From the NCBI GenBank assembly GCA_037576215.1, contig JBANDB010000006.1:1364001-1428000 (forward strand): a stretch of DNA of 64,000 bases, given 5' to 3'. The translations under genes were made by a program, and so were the position numbers. The notes below the pieces were generated by a model, which was given only the letters and a program-made list of their open reading frames with translations, was not told the DNA's origin and did no database searches. Origin of the DNA: Armillaria gallica (taxonomy: Eukaryota > Basidiomycota > Agaricomycetes > Agaricales > Physalacriaceae). Below, one piece after another: positions 1-11,736 of this stretch. Within the stretch, counting starts at the first letter, position 1; each line of letters opens with the position of its first letter.

Positions 1-3000
1 ACAGCCAGTTACGTGTGATGCTGAAGTGAGTAAACGTTCCTTTTGTTCTTCCTTCCAGGAGTCGAAGGCACCCGCCGGTGACGAAGATTCCTTCCTTCGC
101 TTCCTTACCGTCTGAATTTTCTCAAAACTGAATATGTTGCTCAGACTATCAAGAGGATTTGTTTTCATTTCGGACCACTAGAGCAGTTCCAGCCATATAA
201 GGCTGAAGACGCGACAGGTGACGCTATGCCCGATTGCAGTTCTATGAACTTTTCTGACATTCTACATAGATTCTGAAGATGACAGTCTTCGAAAACCATT
301 TCCTTATCCCCACGACGGTCCTCGGTCTCCTTCGATGGATACTCGCTGTTTTGAGGTGAAATGGGCGCACAGGGATGATTGCGTCAGTGCGCTGATGGTA
401 AGAATGCTCATGTTCGCGTCAGATCCGCTGCTAACGCTTTGAGAATTTCAGACTCTGCGTCGAGTCCCGCATCTGACGGTGACCTGGGCACACCAACCTA
501 CTTTTAATGGACGACAATCTCCTTATCAGAATCGCTCCCCTTCTTCCAACGCCGCCCTGTACCCGATGTATTTGCACGACCAGGGCCACATGAGAGGCGG
601 TCCGCTCGCCGCATCTCTCTCCAGCGGATCTCGAAGAGACTCTGCAACAACTGAGGAATACAGTTGTGTCACGAGGAGTGTTGGAGAGTGGAATGGCTTG
701 CCTCAAAATGCCCGTAACGGGGAATCAACTTTTGCCTTCATGGACTCCACTCTCGTCGATACTTCGATGCCTAATTTAGGATCATCACAGGGCGAGTGGA
801 ATGAAATGGACTTTCCTCCTCTTGTTGATGTTAAGGAACGCAAAACAGATTTCAGTGGCGTTTGGGGTGAAAAGAAGGCAGAAGACGAGAGAGAAGATAA
901 AGGAGATACCAGAGAGATTGATGGGTGAGCGGTTCTCGGCCGTCAGAACTTGATCGTTACTAATAACGTGCTCGCGTTGCGGTCGAACCCTTAGGTTGGC
1001 ATCTACCATGGGGGCCGTTTCCTTGCCTGACACGCCTCACGTCACGTACGATATGTCGGAAGAACCGTTCGCTGCCGAAAAAGAAGAGAATTCAGCGGGG
1101 TACCAAGATGTCGAGCAGGAGTTGGACATGCCCCCGACTCCTGGGTTGGGGATGTCTCCCATCACACCTCGGACCCCTGGAGTGATGTTTCCCGCGACAC
1201 CCACCAGTACGATCGGTGATTTGCATGGCATAGTTTCGTTCAATGGGTATGACTCAAAGGACAAGGACGGCTATCCAGAGGAAAACACTCGCGAAGAGAG
1301 GTTACTGGATCCGACTACCTTATTCGTGGGGGGGTTGGAGATGTATGGTCCGGGCGCTTGGGATGAAGAGAAGGTCAGCAACTTCTTCCGCAAGTTCGGT
1401 GGGCTAGAGAGCGTCAAGGTGGTGAGGCCAGGTATGTTTTCGTGCCCTGCGACAGCGCCACTCAAAATTCACTAATATTATGAAATTCAGTAAATGGTCG
1501 TGCTGCCTTTGCTTTCGTGAAGTTCGACAACACTGAATCGCCTGCTCGTGCTGTTTTTGAGGAGGTTCAGCTGTTCTTTTTCCGTGCTTAGCTATCTTTA
1601 CTGATTTTACGACGATAGCACAATCGAGTTTACGAAGGTCGTGCCATGCGTGTGCAACTTCGGGATTGTAACCCGCCCCGTAGCAGCTGGAAGTACGGCC
1701 GAGGGCGTGGACGTTTTCCTCATCACAACATTATGCCCCATCGGTCCTACGGTGAGACAAACGAGATGCACCATCATAGGGAGCACAGCCGAAGGACCGA
1801 CATGGTAGCTCATGGGGAAACATCGGGAATGCCTACCGTTGATACTGACGCGCCGCCGCCTTTCGACGAGGGTACTCACCTGGATGATACGACGTCCAAG
1901 AGGAATTCGGAGGTTCCGAGCAATACGGAGACCGTATCGACCTCTGCCCATGATCAAGAAGCGGCGAAAATTCTTGGGACAACGGAGGCGCCACCGCCAA
2001 CCGAGAATTATCGCGAATGGTATGATGCCCTTGAACCGTCACCTACAGAGACCTCCTCACCGGTCACTCTCAATCCTACTGTGCCTTTTCCTGGAGCTGG
2101 CGGTGCGGGCGTTCAGTTTCCGATGCCAGCTGGAACATATTATCCGCCTCCGCCTTGGGTTCAACCTTACACTCCACAAATGCAATACCCAGTTCCTTAT
2201 TTCGCAGGCCCTGCCATTCAAGCCGGATATGCTGTTCCCCAACCTTCTGCTCCGGGATATTCAAGCGCCACAGGTTCTGATGCCAATGGACCCGTGTCTG
2301 CGCCCCAAAATCTATGGGCGATGGGCATGTATGGTGTACGTATTCGCAGGTCTCTTATCGTTGCGTTTATTGATGGCGTTTCAGGCATATATCCCCTACC
2401 CTGCCTTCCCGTCGAGGCCAACTCATCACGCTGATTCGTCAGTGCCTCAACAAGCACAGGTGCAGCAACCTCCTGTGATACCGACGGGATTTATACAGAA
2501 TGACCAAGGCACTCTCATCGCAGTCTACCAACCTGAGGCGATTGATCAATACATGACTGGCGGACAAGTTTCTACTCCGCCTAACAGCGGTCAAGCTCCA
2601 GCGACCATGAACAACTGGACTTCCCCTGCTCCCACTTTCGGAGTCCCTGGCCAATTGCCCCCGAGGATGTCTATGCAAGCTCGTCAAATGCTAGCGCCTC
2701 CGGGAGGTATGGGTTGGATACCAGCCAATCAATCCACCATCGCCTTCCCCGCTTCTGGATCCCATCAGGCGATGAATCCATCCGGCAGTATGCCTCTCCC
2801 GAGTGCAACGGCATTCCGTGCTAGCCACGATCTTAGTGCCAATCACCTTAATCCATCGTTGAGGCGAAACAACGGCCGTCGAGACCAGCAGTTCAATCCC
2901 AATAGGAACAGCAATCGGCCTCTGTCGAACCGCCACAGCCGACCGAACGGCAATAATGTGGGCCCAGGGTTCAACGAAGGTCAGCCACAGCGCACAATGC

Positions 3001-3020
3001 CTTTCCCCGTTCAATTCTAG
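1..3020 (+). CDS. RRM-domain RNA-binding protein (5' end outside window)
   Basis: This is a multi-exon gene whose beginning lies before the window. The stop TAG is at 3018-3020. A canonical RNA-recognition motif is encoded at about 1310-1650: RNP2 reads LFVGGL and RNP1 reads GRAAFAFVKF, the two split by an intron at about 1432-1490. Another intron at about 1566-1620 precedes the RRM end (VYEGRAMRVQLRD). An upstream exon (about 130-400) encodes text that looks like the end of a first, weaker RRM (FEVKWAHRDDC). The last third, after an intron at about 2337-2388, is rich in Pro, Gln, Asn and Ser and looks disordered. Two RRMs plus a low-complexity tail recall fungal mRNA regulators of the S. pombe Msa1/Cip2 kind, but I cannot assign an orthologue. 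It probably binds mRNA in the cytoplasm (inference). Confidence 0.8.
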
Positions 3021-3565
3021 GTGATATCTGCTGTGAACATCTTTCCTTTCGATTTCATTCGTCTCTCTTTTTCATTTCCTCCCATGATCTTCGCCCTTCT
3101 CGCTCATGATATTCGTTGTACATAAACCCAAAAAACACCTTATTTCGGACCGTTCATCTCTTTGATTTCTTATATCTCGTTATCCTTTCAGATTTCCTGT
3201 TCATATTTTGCACACGCCTACCACCACGATCTCTACAGTCTATGTCATGTTCTGTTTTCTGTTTTCTTCCATGTTCGCATTTCTTTTCATGTTTTTCTTT
3301 CGCCTTGTGCGAACAAAAGTTTGTCTATCCAAGTCATGTACTATGGATTGCATGTGCATATGTTTCTGTTACTGTACATATCATCTCGCATTTCAAGCTC
3401 ATCACATCCACTTTCATGCTCTTGTCAAGATGCTCTGTACTGTATCATATCTTCATTTCCTCACATCCTACATCGTGCACTCGCTTTCATTATCTGTATA
3501 GTATAATGTAGTATCATATTCTGTCTGGTTTTCAGCAGTACGTTGGAACCATTTTGTTCCTACGC
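3021..3565. other. Convergent intergenic region, 3' ends of RRM and lipase genes
   Basis: This pyrimidine-rich stretch lies between two convergent stops. It holds T/C-rich runs and several open frames on the plus strand, but these contain no recognisable domain and look like low-complexity 3' UTR sequence. Both polyadenylation regions are expected here. No RNA gene or repeat was recognised. Confidence 0.5.
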
Positions 3566-5356
3566 TTATTTCTTCAGGCCTTCGGCCCCGTCAATCTTCC
3601 TTAGCCAGCCACCGACCTCTGTCCAGAACAATTTTTGACGAGGTGTGGACCACCACAAAGGTACAACAGAAGTGTGAGTGGCGTCAGCGACTTCCTGTGT
3701 TTGCCACACGCCAGGTTCCGGAACCGAAGGTTTCGAATGTCGGTCCACGGGGTAATGGCGACACCTCGTCACGCTAAAGGTTTCAACGATGTCAAAACAC
3801 TGCTACATTAATGATTAAGGAAGATTTGCTTACTTGCATGGCAGAGGATGCCATTGAGAAAAAACCGGTACCACGCCGTCATTTGCCCGATATTCACCGC
3901 CTATTTCTAAAGGCGCAAGTCTTCTCGTGTACAACCCTTGCTCAACAGAGGGCCCATACCCGTTTAGACTATGTTTGGTGTCTGCACATGCACAGTCTAT
4001 ACAGTTATCTCCACTTAGATCTCTTCCTTGCAAAAATGACGGTACTGGTAAAATGCTGCTCAGATCAAACCTTGCGATGAGTCGAGACATCAAATACATA
4101 GGGAGGACCGAGATCGAGTATTTGAAGGCTGGCGTATGAGTATTGCGGCCGGCGTCTTTCCGCGTCTCAAGTTATATAAAACACTTAGTTCTATGTCCTC
4201 TTCTCCGAGGAACGGATAAAAATACTTACCATGAATGCCGCAAAGCTCCTGTAGAATGTCCCTGGATTGGGTTCGCCTTCCATTTTAGCCTCCCTCTCGT
4301 CTGCGGCCATGAAGGTAACATCAAATGGAGCAGCGTCTCGGCTTGTCGCCCAAGAGCTCTTCCTTAGTTCTCGGAGAAATCCAGAGAAGGGTATTTCGTA
4401 GAATGAAAGTGAACGGGATTCTGAATGCCAGATATCGAGTGACTCTGGCAAAATCGGCTTGAGGTATACGATTATATGTACAGCCTTTGCTATGAAATCC
4501 CCGACGGACCAAGGGCGCACGGCAGGTGCAGCGTCTATATGTTCGCCAAGAGTATAGACGATAGGTGTACCTCTGAAAGGAGAAGAAACTGAAAGCGCTG
4601 AGAAGACATTTCTCCGCTAAGCTTTTCATTTGGAAACTTACTGGTAGTGACTGACAGGATCATATCAGGATGATCACGTCCTCCGAAATAGCCCTGTTTC
4701 AAAAGGTATTGTAGCTTGATTATCGTGGGGCCTCCCTGATACGGACGTGATAATGTGCAAAGAAGGGACAATTGCATATGAATTACCATAGAATGACCGA
4801 AGAAATGAAGCGGGTTATCTCTTGACCATTGCGGATATAGACCATTGTGATGTTTGTAGCCGTATCGACCGTGCCTATGGGTTTTGCTATGCTGTTCGCC
4901 GTAGTCCACTGATACGGCATTATAAGTGTTACGCTCTCAAACTGAATACTAGAGTACCTGTTCCACCTATCAGCTGATAGTAAAGCTCACAGGCCCTGTC
5001 ATGCAGAGAGCTCACGGGCCCTACGCTTTAAAAGAAGTGATGAGAAATTTATGGCATGCCGTTATTTCTGTGCGAACACCTACCTGGCAAAGAAGACCGG
5101 ACGCGTCTCCGAGCAAGAATTGTTGAGATGCTGTTCGAATTTTCCCCATACAAATGGCCCAGCTCCTCCAAGGAATCCCTCGACGATAACCAAGGGTATC
5201 ATTTCTAGCCGTTTCTCGATAGTACGGCGTGCTATTTACACGGTCGGGGTTAGAGTTGGACCGCCCAGAAGAGATGATGGACAGTAGTGATGAGCATGTG
5301 CTGATGAATCTCCACACAGACCCATAGACGTCCCTGCCAGCTTTGTAACGATCCAT
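3566..5356 (-). CDS. Lipase, alpha/beta hydrolase related to staphylococcal (family I.6) lipases
   Basis: Read 5' to 3' on the minus strand, the exons give IPLVIVEGFLGGAG and FVWGKFEQHL (about 5110-5210), then GPVSSLHDRACELYYQL (about 4965-5020), then VDYGEQHSKTHRHGRYG and PLHFFGHSM (about 4787-4912). After a 51-base intron (4736-4786) the reading resumes as GGPTIIKLQYLLKQGYFGG. The nucleophile elbow is therefore GHSM/GG, with Ser catalytic. FRGTPIVYTLGEHIDAA follows. Later exons hold ANDGVVPVFSQWHPLPC, with the probable catalytic Asp in NDGVVP, and DATHTSVVP, with the probable catalytic His. The order SSLHDRACELYYQL, VDYG, HxxRYG, GHSxGG is that of staphylococcal lipases and their basidiomycete relatives, which hydrolyse triacylglycerols. 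The stop is at 3566-3568. The first exon and start are uncertain: 5356 is an upper bound, and a Met just before IPLVIVEG is possible. No clear signal peptide was found. Confidence 0.85.
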
Positions 5357-5518
5357 TGCCAGGGTTTTAGTGATGCCTCCGTTCGATCGGCAGGCCCAGT
5401 GACGTCAGTTAGCCTTTCTGTAAACAGCAAAAAGATTTCCCGTTTTATTCTAATTATTCGCACGGTGAATATTATGAATTCGGCACATCCGGCGCGGTGC
5501 CTCCCTTACTTTACGACC
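5357..5518. promoter_or_regulatory. Divergent promoter region between lipase and F-box genes
   Basis: About 160 bases separate the candidate lipase start from the F-box start, and the two genes point away from each other. Any promoter for either gene must lie here or inside the first exons. I see no clear TATA box on the lipase side. An A/T-rich run at about 5430-5475 precedes the F-box start. Confidence 0.3.
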
Positions 5519-7875
5519 ATGAAACCCGTGCGCCGCTCGACCCGAAATGTAGCGAGGAAATCGTATGCCATCGCCTTCGATTCTGACGAGGATGATGCCC
5601 GCGACGTTACCTTCGACTTATCTATGAAGCGACCAGCCACTCCGTTCGCCAGCCATTATGGCCCAGCAGCGAAGAAGAGGCGAAATCTTCGGGGGTTTCT
5701 CCAAATGATCAAGGACGTTCCTCTAGATGTTGTATATGAAGTCAGCGCATGCGTCTTTACCAGTTTAAACAATGTATTTTACCTTGAGCTATAGGTTTTT
5801 GGACACCTGGATCCCCTGGACTTGTTGCAGCTATCAAGGACGAGCAAGCAACTCCGCCATCTGCTTCTACAGGACTCCGCTAGATCCGTCTGGAAGACCG
5901 CCCGCTCTAATGTAGAGGGCTTACCCGATATACCGGCGGATCTAAACGAGGCGCAGTACGCTCAACTGCTATTTGGGACCTATTGTCAGTCTTGTCTGAA
6001 GCCTAGCCGACGAGCGCAATGGGAGACCCGTACCCGGCTTTGCAAGAAATGCTTCCTCGCTTCTCCAGAGTAGGCTTTTCTCTACTATTGTTGAGAACAT
6101 CTTACAATGCGCCTTTCAGTTTTATAGACTGGATGAGTCCACAAATTGATTCGCAATGGCGGCTTTACAATCCTCTCGTTTCTATGGATGACGGAAGAGC
6201 GAGTGAGTTTACTAGTATTCTTCTTGTTAGATTTCCACTGATGATGTAGTGTACTTTCGATACCATCGTCTGTACACTCAGAAGCTGAAGCAATCTTACG
6301 AAGAAGTTAAAGATGACTCTGAGCAACTGCAGAAGTGGCGTGAGAATGCTAAGACGGCCTATAAAAGTATCAAAGAGGTGCATTATCTTTGTTAATTACC
6401 CCAACAGCGACACGAACTCACATTGCTATCTAGCACGCAGAGAAATGCGAATGTTGGTACCAGAGCCGAGTTGAACGTCGTGGCAAGGAGCTTTTGGCCA
6501 TTCGATTTAAAAGACTTAAAGAGTGGGTTTTGAGAACCCTCCTTGAACGGATCCCTTGATTTTGTTTTTGCAGCATATCAGATCGACTAAGAGCTCTTGG
6601 TTGGGCCGAGGAGATCGAGAAAACGGACCCTACTGCCCTGCTTTCACATAAACTCATATGGCAACCAAGGCCATTGACTGATCGAAGTGTGTCCCGGTTC
6701 TATTATACCATATCCCTACCTTATACCCGCTTTTAGTCTGGGCTAGTATAGAAACAGCCATGGTGGCGTACATGGAAGAGCTAAAAGCCAGCCGTCTTCT
6801 CGCTGAGAGACTTCGAACTCTTGGTATTCGGGCCAAACTCTTTACAAGGCTCTACAAGGCATTCTTGGCCACCAAACCTTCGTCTACGTCATATCCTAGT
6901 CCTGCCGATGCCCTAATCTCCGCCCCATTCAAGACGATTATCGTCGACACACCTGTTGCCCAAGAACTCACGGAAGCGAGTTTTTCAGATGCCTTCATCC
7001 ACTTTTCAGATTATTCCAAACAATGGAAGGCAGCCGCGGACGCAGAGATAGGCCTTCTGATGAATGAAGTCAATCAAGACGAATCTCACCTCCATCTCGC
7101 AACGACAATGTTCCTCTGCCGTTCCTGCAAGAAGTATATCTCCTATCCTCGTATCCTGTCGCATTCATGCACTACAGTTGGGTGGCTAGTTCCAAACGGT
7201 TTAGATGACGACGAGACAGTCCTGCGGCGGAGTGTTCTCCCCATTTTACCTTGGTCAACGCGTGCGGATATGGTGCCCCACCAGTGGAGACACGCCTGTC
7301 AAGTCATCGAGTTGGTCTGTAATCGTGATCCTAGCACAACAACGACGGAGGATATGAATAAATGGGACCCTGTGTTCACGTGCATTCTCTGTTCGACTGG
7401 CTGGGATAGTCGATTATTCATGAGATGGGAGCAAGCCGTATGTATAACATTGCTTTGTGAGAATAATCTGGAACTCTTTTACAGATCCTCCACACCCTTC
7501 ATGCTGATACTCATGAATCCATCGATGCTGTTCTCAAGCTTGTCACAAACGAGGACGAATTGAGGGTCTTCAAGGAACTAGAGTCCAAGGGAGCCTCTGA
7601 GAGGAAAATCGGCGTCCTTCAACAGGAGGGGATGTACTCCGTCGTTCGGTTGCGCTGTAACCATTGCGACCTGATGTTCATGTCAAGGGAAATGCCCGAC
7701 CACCTCAGAGAAGGGTATGCTTCCTTTTGATACGGCGATAATTTGACTCATTTTTTCGATAACTTCGTTCAGCCATAACGTGAAGGTGCCTTCACCGAGC
7801 GATTTCAACTGGCACTTGGACGACAACCGTTTGATCCGCTCAGCTGTGAGGGTTCCGAACGCCTACGTTTGGTGA
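5519..7875 (+). CDS. F-box protein with several Cys/His motifs
   Basis: The start at 5519 opens with a basic, acidic-patched N-terminus (MKPVRRSTRNVARKS). The F-box follows across an intron at about 5740-5793: LQMIKDVPLDVVYE, then VFGHLDPLDLLQLSRTSKQL. Right after it comes CQSC and, 20 residues later, CKKC, a pairing common in agaricomycete F-box proteins. Two further clusters appear: FLCRSCKKYISYPRILSHSC (about 7110-7170) and RCNHCDLMFMSREMPDHL followed by REGHN (about 7650-7780), the second like a C2H2 finger. Four or more introns are needed. The last exon ends SAVRVPNAYVW with TGA at 7873-7875. By family knowledge such proteins recruit substrates to SCF ubiquitin ligases through Skp1; the substrate is unknown. 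Confidence 0.85.
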
Positions 7876-8531
7876 CATGTTTGCTCGCTGACAGCTATAC
7901 CCGCCCGCTACTGCTGAAAGCCATCACTATAACTAGTGTACAGAAATTTCGCAATATGCAACACACAAATCAGGAAGATGGATCCGTATCCTTCTTGAAC
8001 AACTAGTATACATATATGTACAGACGATCACGAACGAACTAAAACAACAAAACGAGATATGACTGTGGAAGGGTGAAATGACGTGTATGTACTCGCAGTG
8101 TAAAAATCCATGCACCAAGAATGGGTGGTGTTACATTGAGTGGGATATGCGGGGATGCTGATGCAATGTTCGTTCACTGATTAGGCTGTATACTAGCTCA
8201 TGGCTGACAAGCAGCGCACGAGAATAGGATAAATATGGATTCCGGGAATAGTGGCATATATAAGATGGTCTGAGATAAGTGTCAGTCAAAAAAGGGAGAT
8301 AAAGAGCATTCAGACTTACGGCATAGTTTGTTCGTCAGGCAAATTGCATAGATTGGGGCATAATTGATCATGAAATATGGTCGTTTTCTAAAGCAGGTCG
8401 TAGTCGAGATCCAATTAGATGTGAGGGTCAATCGGGGTAGGTTGCAGTACAGATGCTTCAAGATGGTGTGGCAGATATCTTGCTCCGAGGGGGCATACCA
8501 AATCACAGAATATCGAGAGCAGATATGTCGA
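7876..8531. other. Convergent intergenic region
   Basis: About 650 bases lie between the convergent stops of the F-box gene and the RRM-like gene. Short frames exist on both strands but none has a recognisable domain or plausible splice structure. No repeat or RNA gene was recognised. Confidence 0.4.
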
Positions 8532-10263
8532 TCAACGCTTATTACCAGCGTACCATGACAGATTTACACTGCCGACGCCGGCTATATACACCTTGGCTCG
8601 AAGGCGGCACACCTACCAAGGAATCTGCTCAGGAGGGACGGACGCTTAAGATGACTCTGACTCACAGTGTCCGCAACTTCGGCACTCCGAAAATATACAT
8701 GGAGGTCGCCGTTTGGCATACGCATGATCTGGCTAACCTCGCCAAAAGACTGCAAGAATGGTACAGTCAGAAAAGGAGAGTTGCGGGCAACATTCATTCT
8801 TACCTCACACCAACGCTTCACGCCCTCGAATCTTCGCGAATCATCAGGCCCAATGCCGCTGACGATGAGTTTCTTCTTCTTTGAATTGCGAGTACTCAAA
8901 GAGGCGAAGGATACGCAGGGCATTGTACCTCCCTTTCCAGACGCCGAAAAGGCTACCTGAGGACTGGTGGGATTCACCTTTGGCGAGCGCGCGCCAAACT
9001 CTCCGACGCCTTCTCCTTGGACTGGAATATTCGCATCCGCAATGTACCTGGTAGATAATGGCACCCTGATACTACTGCGTGCCTTCCTGAGCTTCTTGGA
9101 CTTGACAGGCTCCACGCCAAAATTGGAACTGCACGAGGACAGCGACTCTTTGTTAAGGCCATAGAATGCGCCGTGGGAAATCCCATGAAAGCGGACAGAG
9201 TCGGCGAACGAAACTTGGGACACGGGGACGCTGAGGTCAGAAGTAGAAGTGACGGTGGTTGTGATGGTGGATGAAAGGCTCGGGCGAGAAGGGGCATAGA
9301 CGGTATTCTCAGAAGGAAGAACGGAGGTCTGGGAAGCAGCGGTCTGAGAAGAAAAGTGGCCGAGGACGCTTGGACGCCATTTGGAAGAGGGCGACCGGGG
9401 CACGGAGCTGCTTATAGTGGACAGACTTGAAGACCGTTTGTGCTGACGAGAAGCCGACCCAGAGCCCACACGAGACAGAAATGACGTACGAGTTGGCGTT
9501 GCTGACGGTGATGTTGGTGGTCGGGAGAGAAGAGTGTTCGCGAGGCCTGGAAAAAGCGTGTGCTTCGTGGACTTGAAGGCGTCTTGGAAAAGTCAGATAC
9601 ACAAAGTCGATAGCGTCCGATACCCACCTGGACCTCCACTGGAATATCATCATCTTCCACAAAATCGTACGTGTTGAGTGTGACTACCGATCCTGTTGCA
9701 TCCAGATGCATTGGATCAAGGTACTGATGTGATGATAAAGCAGAGTTGGCAGACGACGATTCACGTATCGGCGTATCAGGTATATCGTCAAGGGTGGTAG
9801 CATGCGTCTGCTGTTCCTGCAACCATTTATCGAAGAGGTTTGAATGGTGGTGGTGAGGCAGCATAGCCAAGGGCGTGATATTGAAAGGATCCTCCTCCGG
9901 CAGTGTATATGGTCGATCGTTCATAATGGGCTGGTTCATAAAAACACCTGTTATTCGACTGTTCCCCGGGCCAAAGCGAACAAAGCGCACCTCGTTACCT
10001 GTTCGTTCAGTCGTTACTCTCCAAGGTGGGACACTGGAATATGCCAAAGTCGTGAAATGGGGTCCTTGAAAACAAATTACAGAAAATAAGGGAGGTATGA
10101 AAGGCAAGAAGACAGCATGGAGAGAGTAAGGAGAAGAAGGGCAAGCGGCGTCGACGCGTTGTTTACCCAACTTCAACCACTTCCCTTTTCGGGTAATGTT
10201 CGGATGCAATGCCCACAGCGTGCCAAACTTTATCGCACCTCGCCTCCACCCAGCCCTAGACAT
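8532..10263 (-). CDS. Hypothetical protein with C-terminal RRM-like domain
   Basis: A plausible start at 10263 gives MSRAGWRRGAIKFGTLWALH, followed after an intron by GPHFTTLAYSSVPPWRV and an acidic, Ser-rich middle. The C-terminus has an RRM-like shape: KKKKLIVSGIGPDD (strand 1), RWCE/SFGEVSQIMRMPNGD (split by an intron with donor gtaaga) and LHVYFRSAEVADT. A second intron of about 53 bases (donor GTGAGT, acceptor GGTAG) then gives VCRLRAKVYIAGVGSVNLSW and ends YAGNKR with TGA at 8532-8534. Reading straight through that last intron would wrongly end the protein at 8582. I recognise no named family. A role in RNA binding or nuclear-pore type contacts is a guess from the fold alone. Confidence 0.65.
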
Positions 10264-10660
10264 GACACCAAAAATTAATCCGTTACCGGTCGACATCCAG
10301 CACGTTGAGGTCCTATATTCACCCTGAGTTGCGGGCACAGACCCTGAATGAGTATTCCAATGCCAGATCTGCCCATTTGCTGTGTCGCTTAACACGGAAA
10401 TGAATATCAGAGATTATCTCGCCACACCAGATTGCGCGTAGAAGACGATGCCGACAGATTTATTGATCCATGTACAGGTGAGGCTTCCATACAGCAAAAT
10501 GGGGGCAGTTCAGTAGCTGCCAACCCCGCAAGGCAAGCCTCATGCCGCTAGTTCCCCGTCGCTTGTATCTTCCGAGCGTCTAAAAGGCTACAATAAGAAA
10601 CTGTCAAAAAAATGTCATTCTTATTTTGGCGACATGCGGAATTTCTCTCACCATTATAGT

Positions 10661-11560
10661 TTAGCCGCAACTTTGGATTATTTTTTGAACAATAGACTCG
10701 AATATCTGAGCCGAGGGCGTGGATTTATACCGCTCCAAGACACGAAAACCTGGTGCACCATCCGTCTGCGCCGGTTCACTCGCATCAAGCAAAGTCACCA
10801 GTTCTGTGTCAACAGGCAGGCTTCCGAGAAAAGGTAGCCCTTCTCTTCTCGCCATGTCTTCTCCCCCACCCGTGGAGAAAACGTTACTGATTTCTCCACA
10901 GCACGGACATACATAGCCACTCATGTTTTCGATGAGACCCCACACAGGCAGATTCACAGCTCGGGTAAATGAAAGACACTTCATAACATCCATGAGTGCA
11001 ACCGCCTGTGGGGTAGTTACGATGACGGACGACAGCTGGGAATGGACTGGCCCCATGTGTTCAAGGAGAGACAAATGCTCGTCGGAAGTCCCTATGCACA
11101 GTTCAGTGAAGGGCAAGGACGGAGAAGCTCTTGACATACCGGGAGGTGTATCGATGACAAGGTAATCCAGCTCGCCCCACCGGACGTCGCTCAGAAACTG
11201 ACGGATCATCCCATTCTTCTTCGGCCCTCTCCAAACCACAGAATCCCCCTTGTTCTTAAGCAGGAATCCGACGCTCATACAAGCTAGTCTGGCTTCGCTA
11301 CCATCGGCGTAAACAGGTACCCATCCATCGGTACTTTGGTGGACACCATGTCCATCCAGACCTAGCATCCTCGGTATTGACGGCCCAGTCAGATCGACAT
11401 CCAGAATACCTACACGGGCTGTAGGTGAACTGGCATACAGGCTAAGCGCCAGCTGAGCGGAAACCGAGGATTTGCCTACGCCCCCCTTGCCGGACAGAAC
11501 GATGATGATGTGCTTTACAGACCGGAGCCGCCTGGACACGGGAGTATCTTGAGCCGCCAT
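10661..11560 (-). CDS. CFD1: Cytosolic Fe-S cluster assembly ATPase Cfd1/NUBP2
   Basis: This is a MRP/NBP35-family P-loop ATPase of about 283 residues. It begins [20 protein letters not shown] and has the deviant Walker [10 protein letters not shown], the DVDLTGPS switch motif and [16 protein letters not shown]. The C-terminal half has [18 protein letters not shown], whose CX2C ligates the bridging 4Fe-4S cluster. A 48-base intron (donor gtatgt, acceptor gcatag) sits inside PPG/TSDEH; because its length is a multiple of three it reads through open. The short N-terminus lacks the extra Cys cluster of Nbp35, so this is the Cfd1/NUBP2 partner. In the cytosol the Nbp35-Cfd1 scaffold assembles clusters for nuclear and cytosolic proteins. 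The stop is at 10661-10663. Confidence 0.93.
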   Translation of the reverse strand: MAAQDTPVSRRLRSVKHIIIVLSGKGGVGKSSVSAQLALSLYASSPTARVGILDVDLTGPSIPRMLGLDGHGVHQSTDGWVPVYADGSEARLACMSVGFLLKNKGDSVVWRGPKKNGMIRQFLSDVRWGELDYLVIDTPPGMSRASPSLPFTELCIGTSDEHLSLLEHMGPVHSQLSSVIVTTPQAVALMDVMKCLSFTRAVNLPVWGLIENMSGYVCPCCGEISNVFSTGGGEDMARREGLPFLGSLPVDTELVTLLDASEPAQTDGAPGFRVLERYKSTPSAQIFESIVQKIIQSCG

Positions 11561-11736
11561 GAAAAGAGTGATTTAATGTGAAGACTTGGAGGCGATCTGG
11601 GGTCGCTGACTTGAAGATGAAACAACATGAAAGCAGGAAAAAGAATTTTAGACGCTGACTCAGGGAATCGGTAAGCAAGCCTATTATAGTGACGACGTGC
11701 TAACACATATCGGCCCGACCTGCCCGCTCAGCTTTA

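Noticed and set aside
3116..3511. Three overlapping open frames on the plus strand after the RRM gene
   Set aside because: T/C-rich low-complexity sequence in a convergent 3' region; no domain, no splice signals.
10661..11560. CFD1 as a single-exon gene with an insertion after PPG
   Set aside because: The 16 extra residues coincide exactly with a GT-AG segment; removing it restores PPGTSDEHL.
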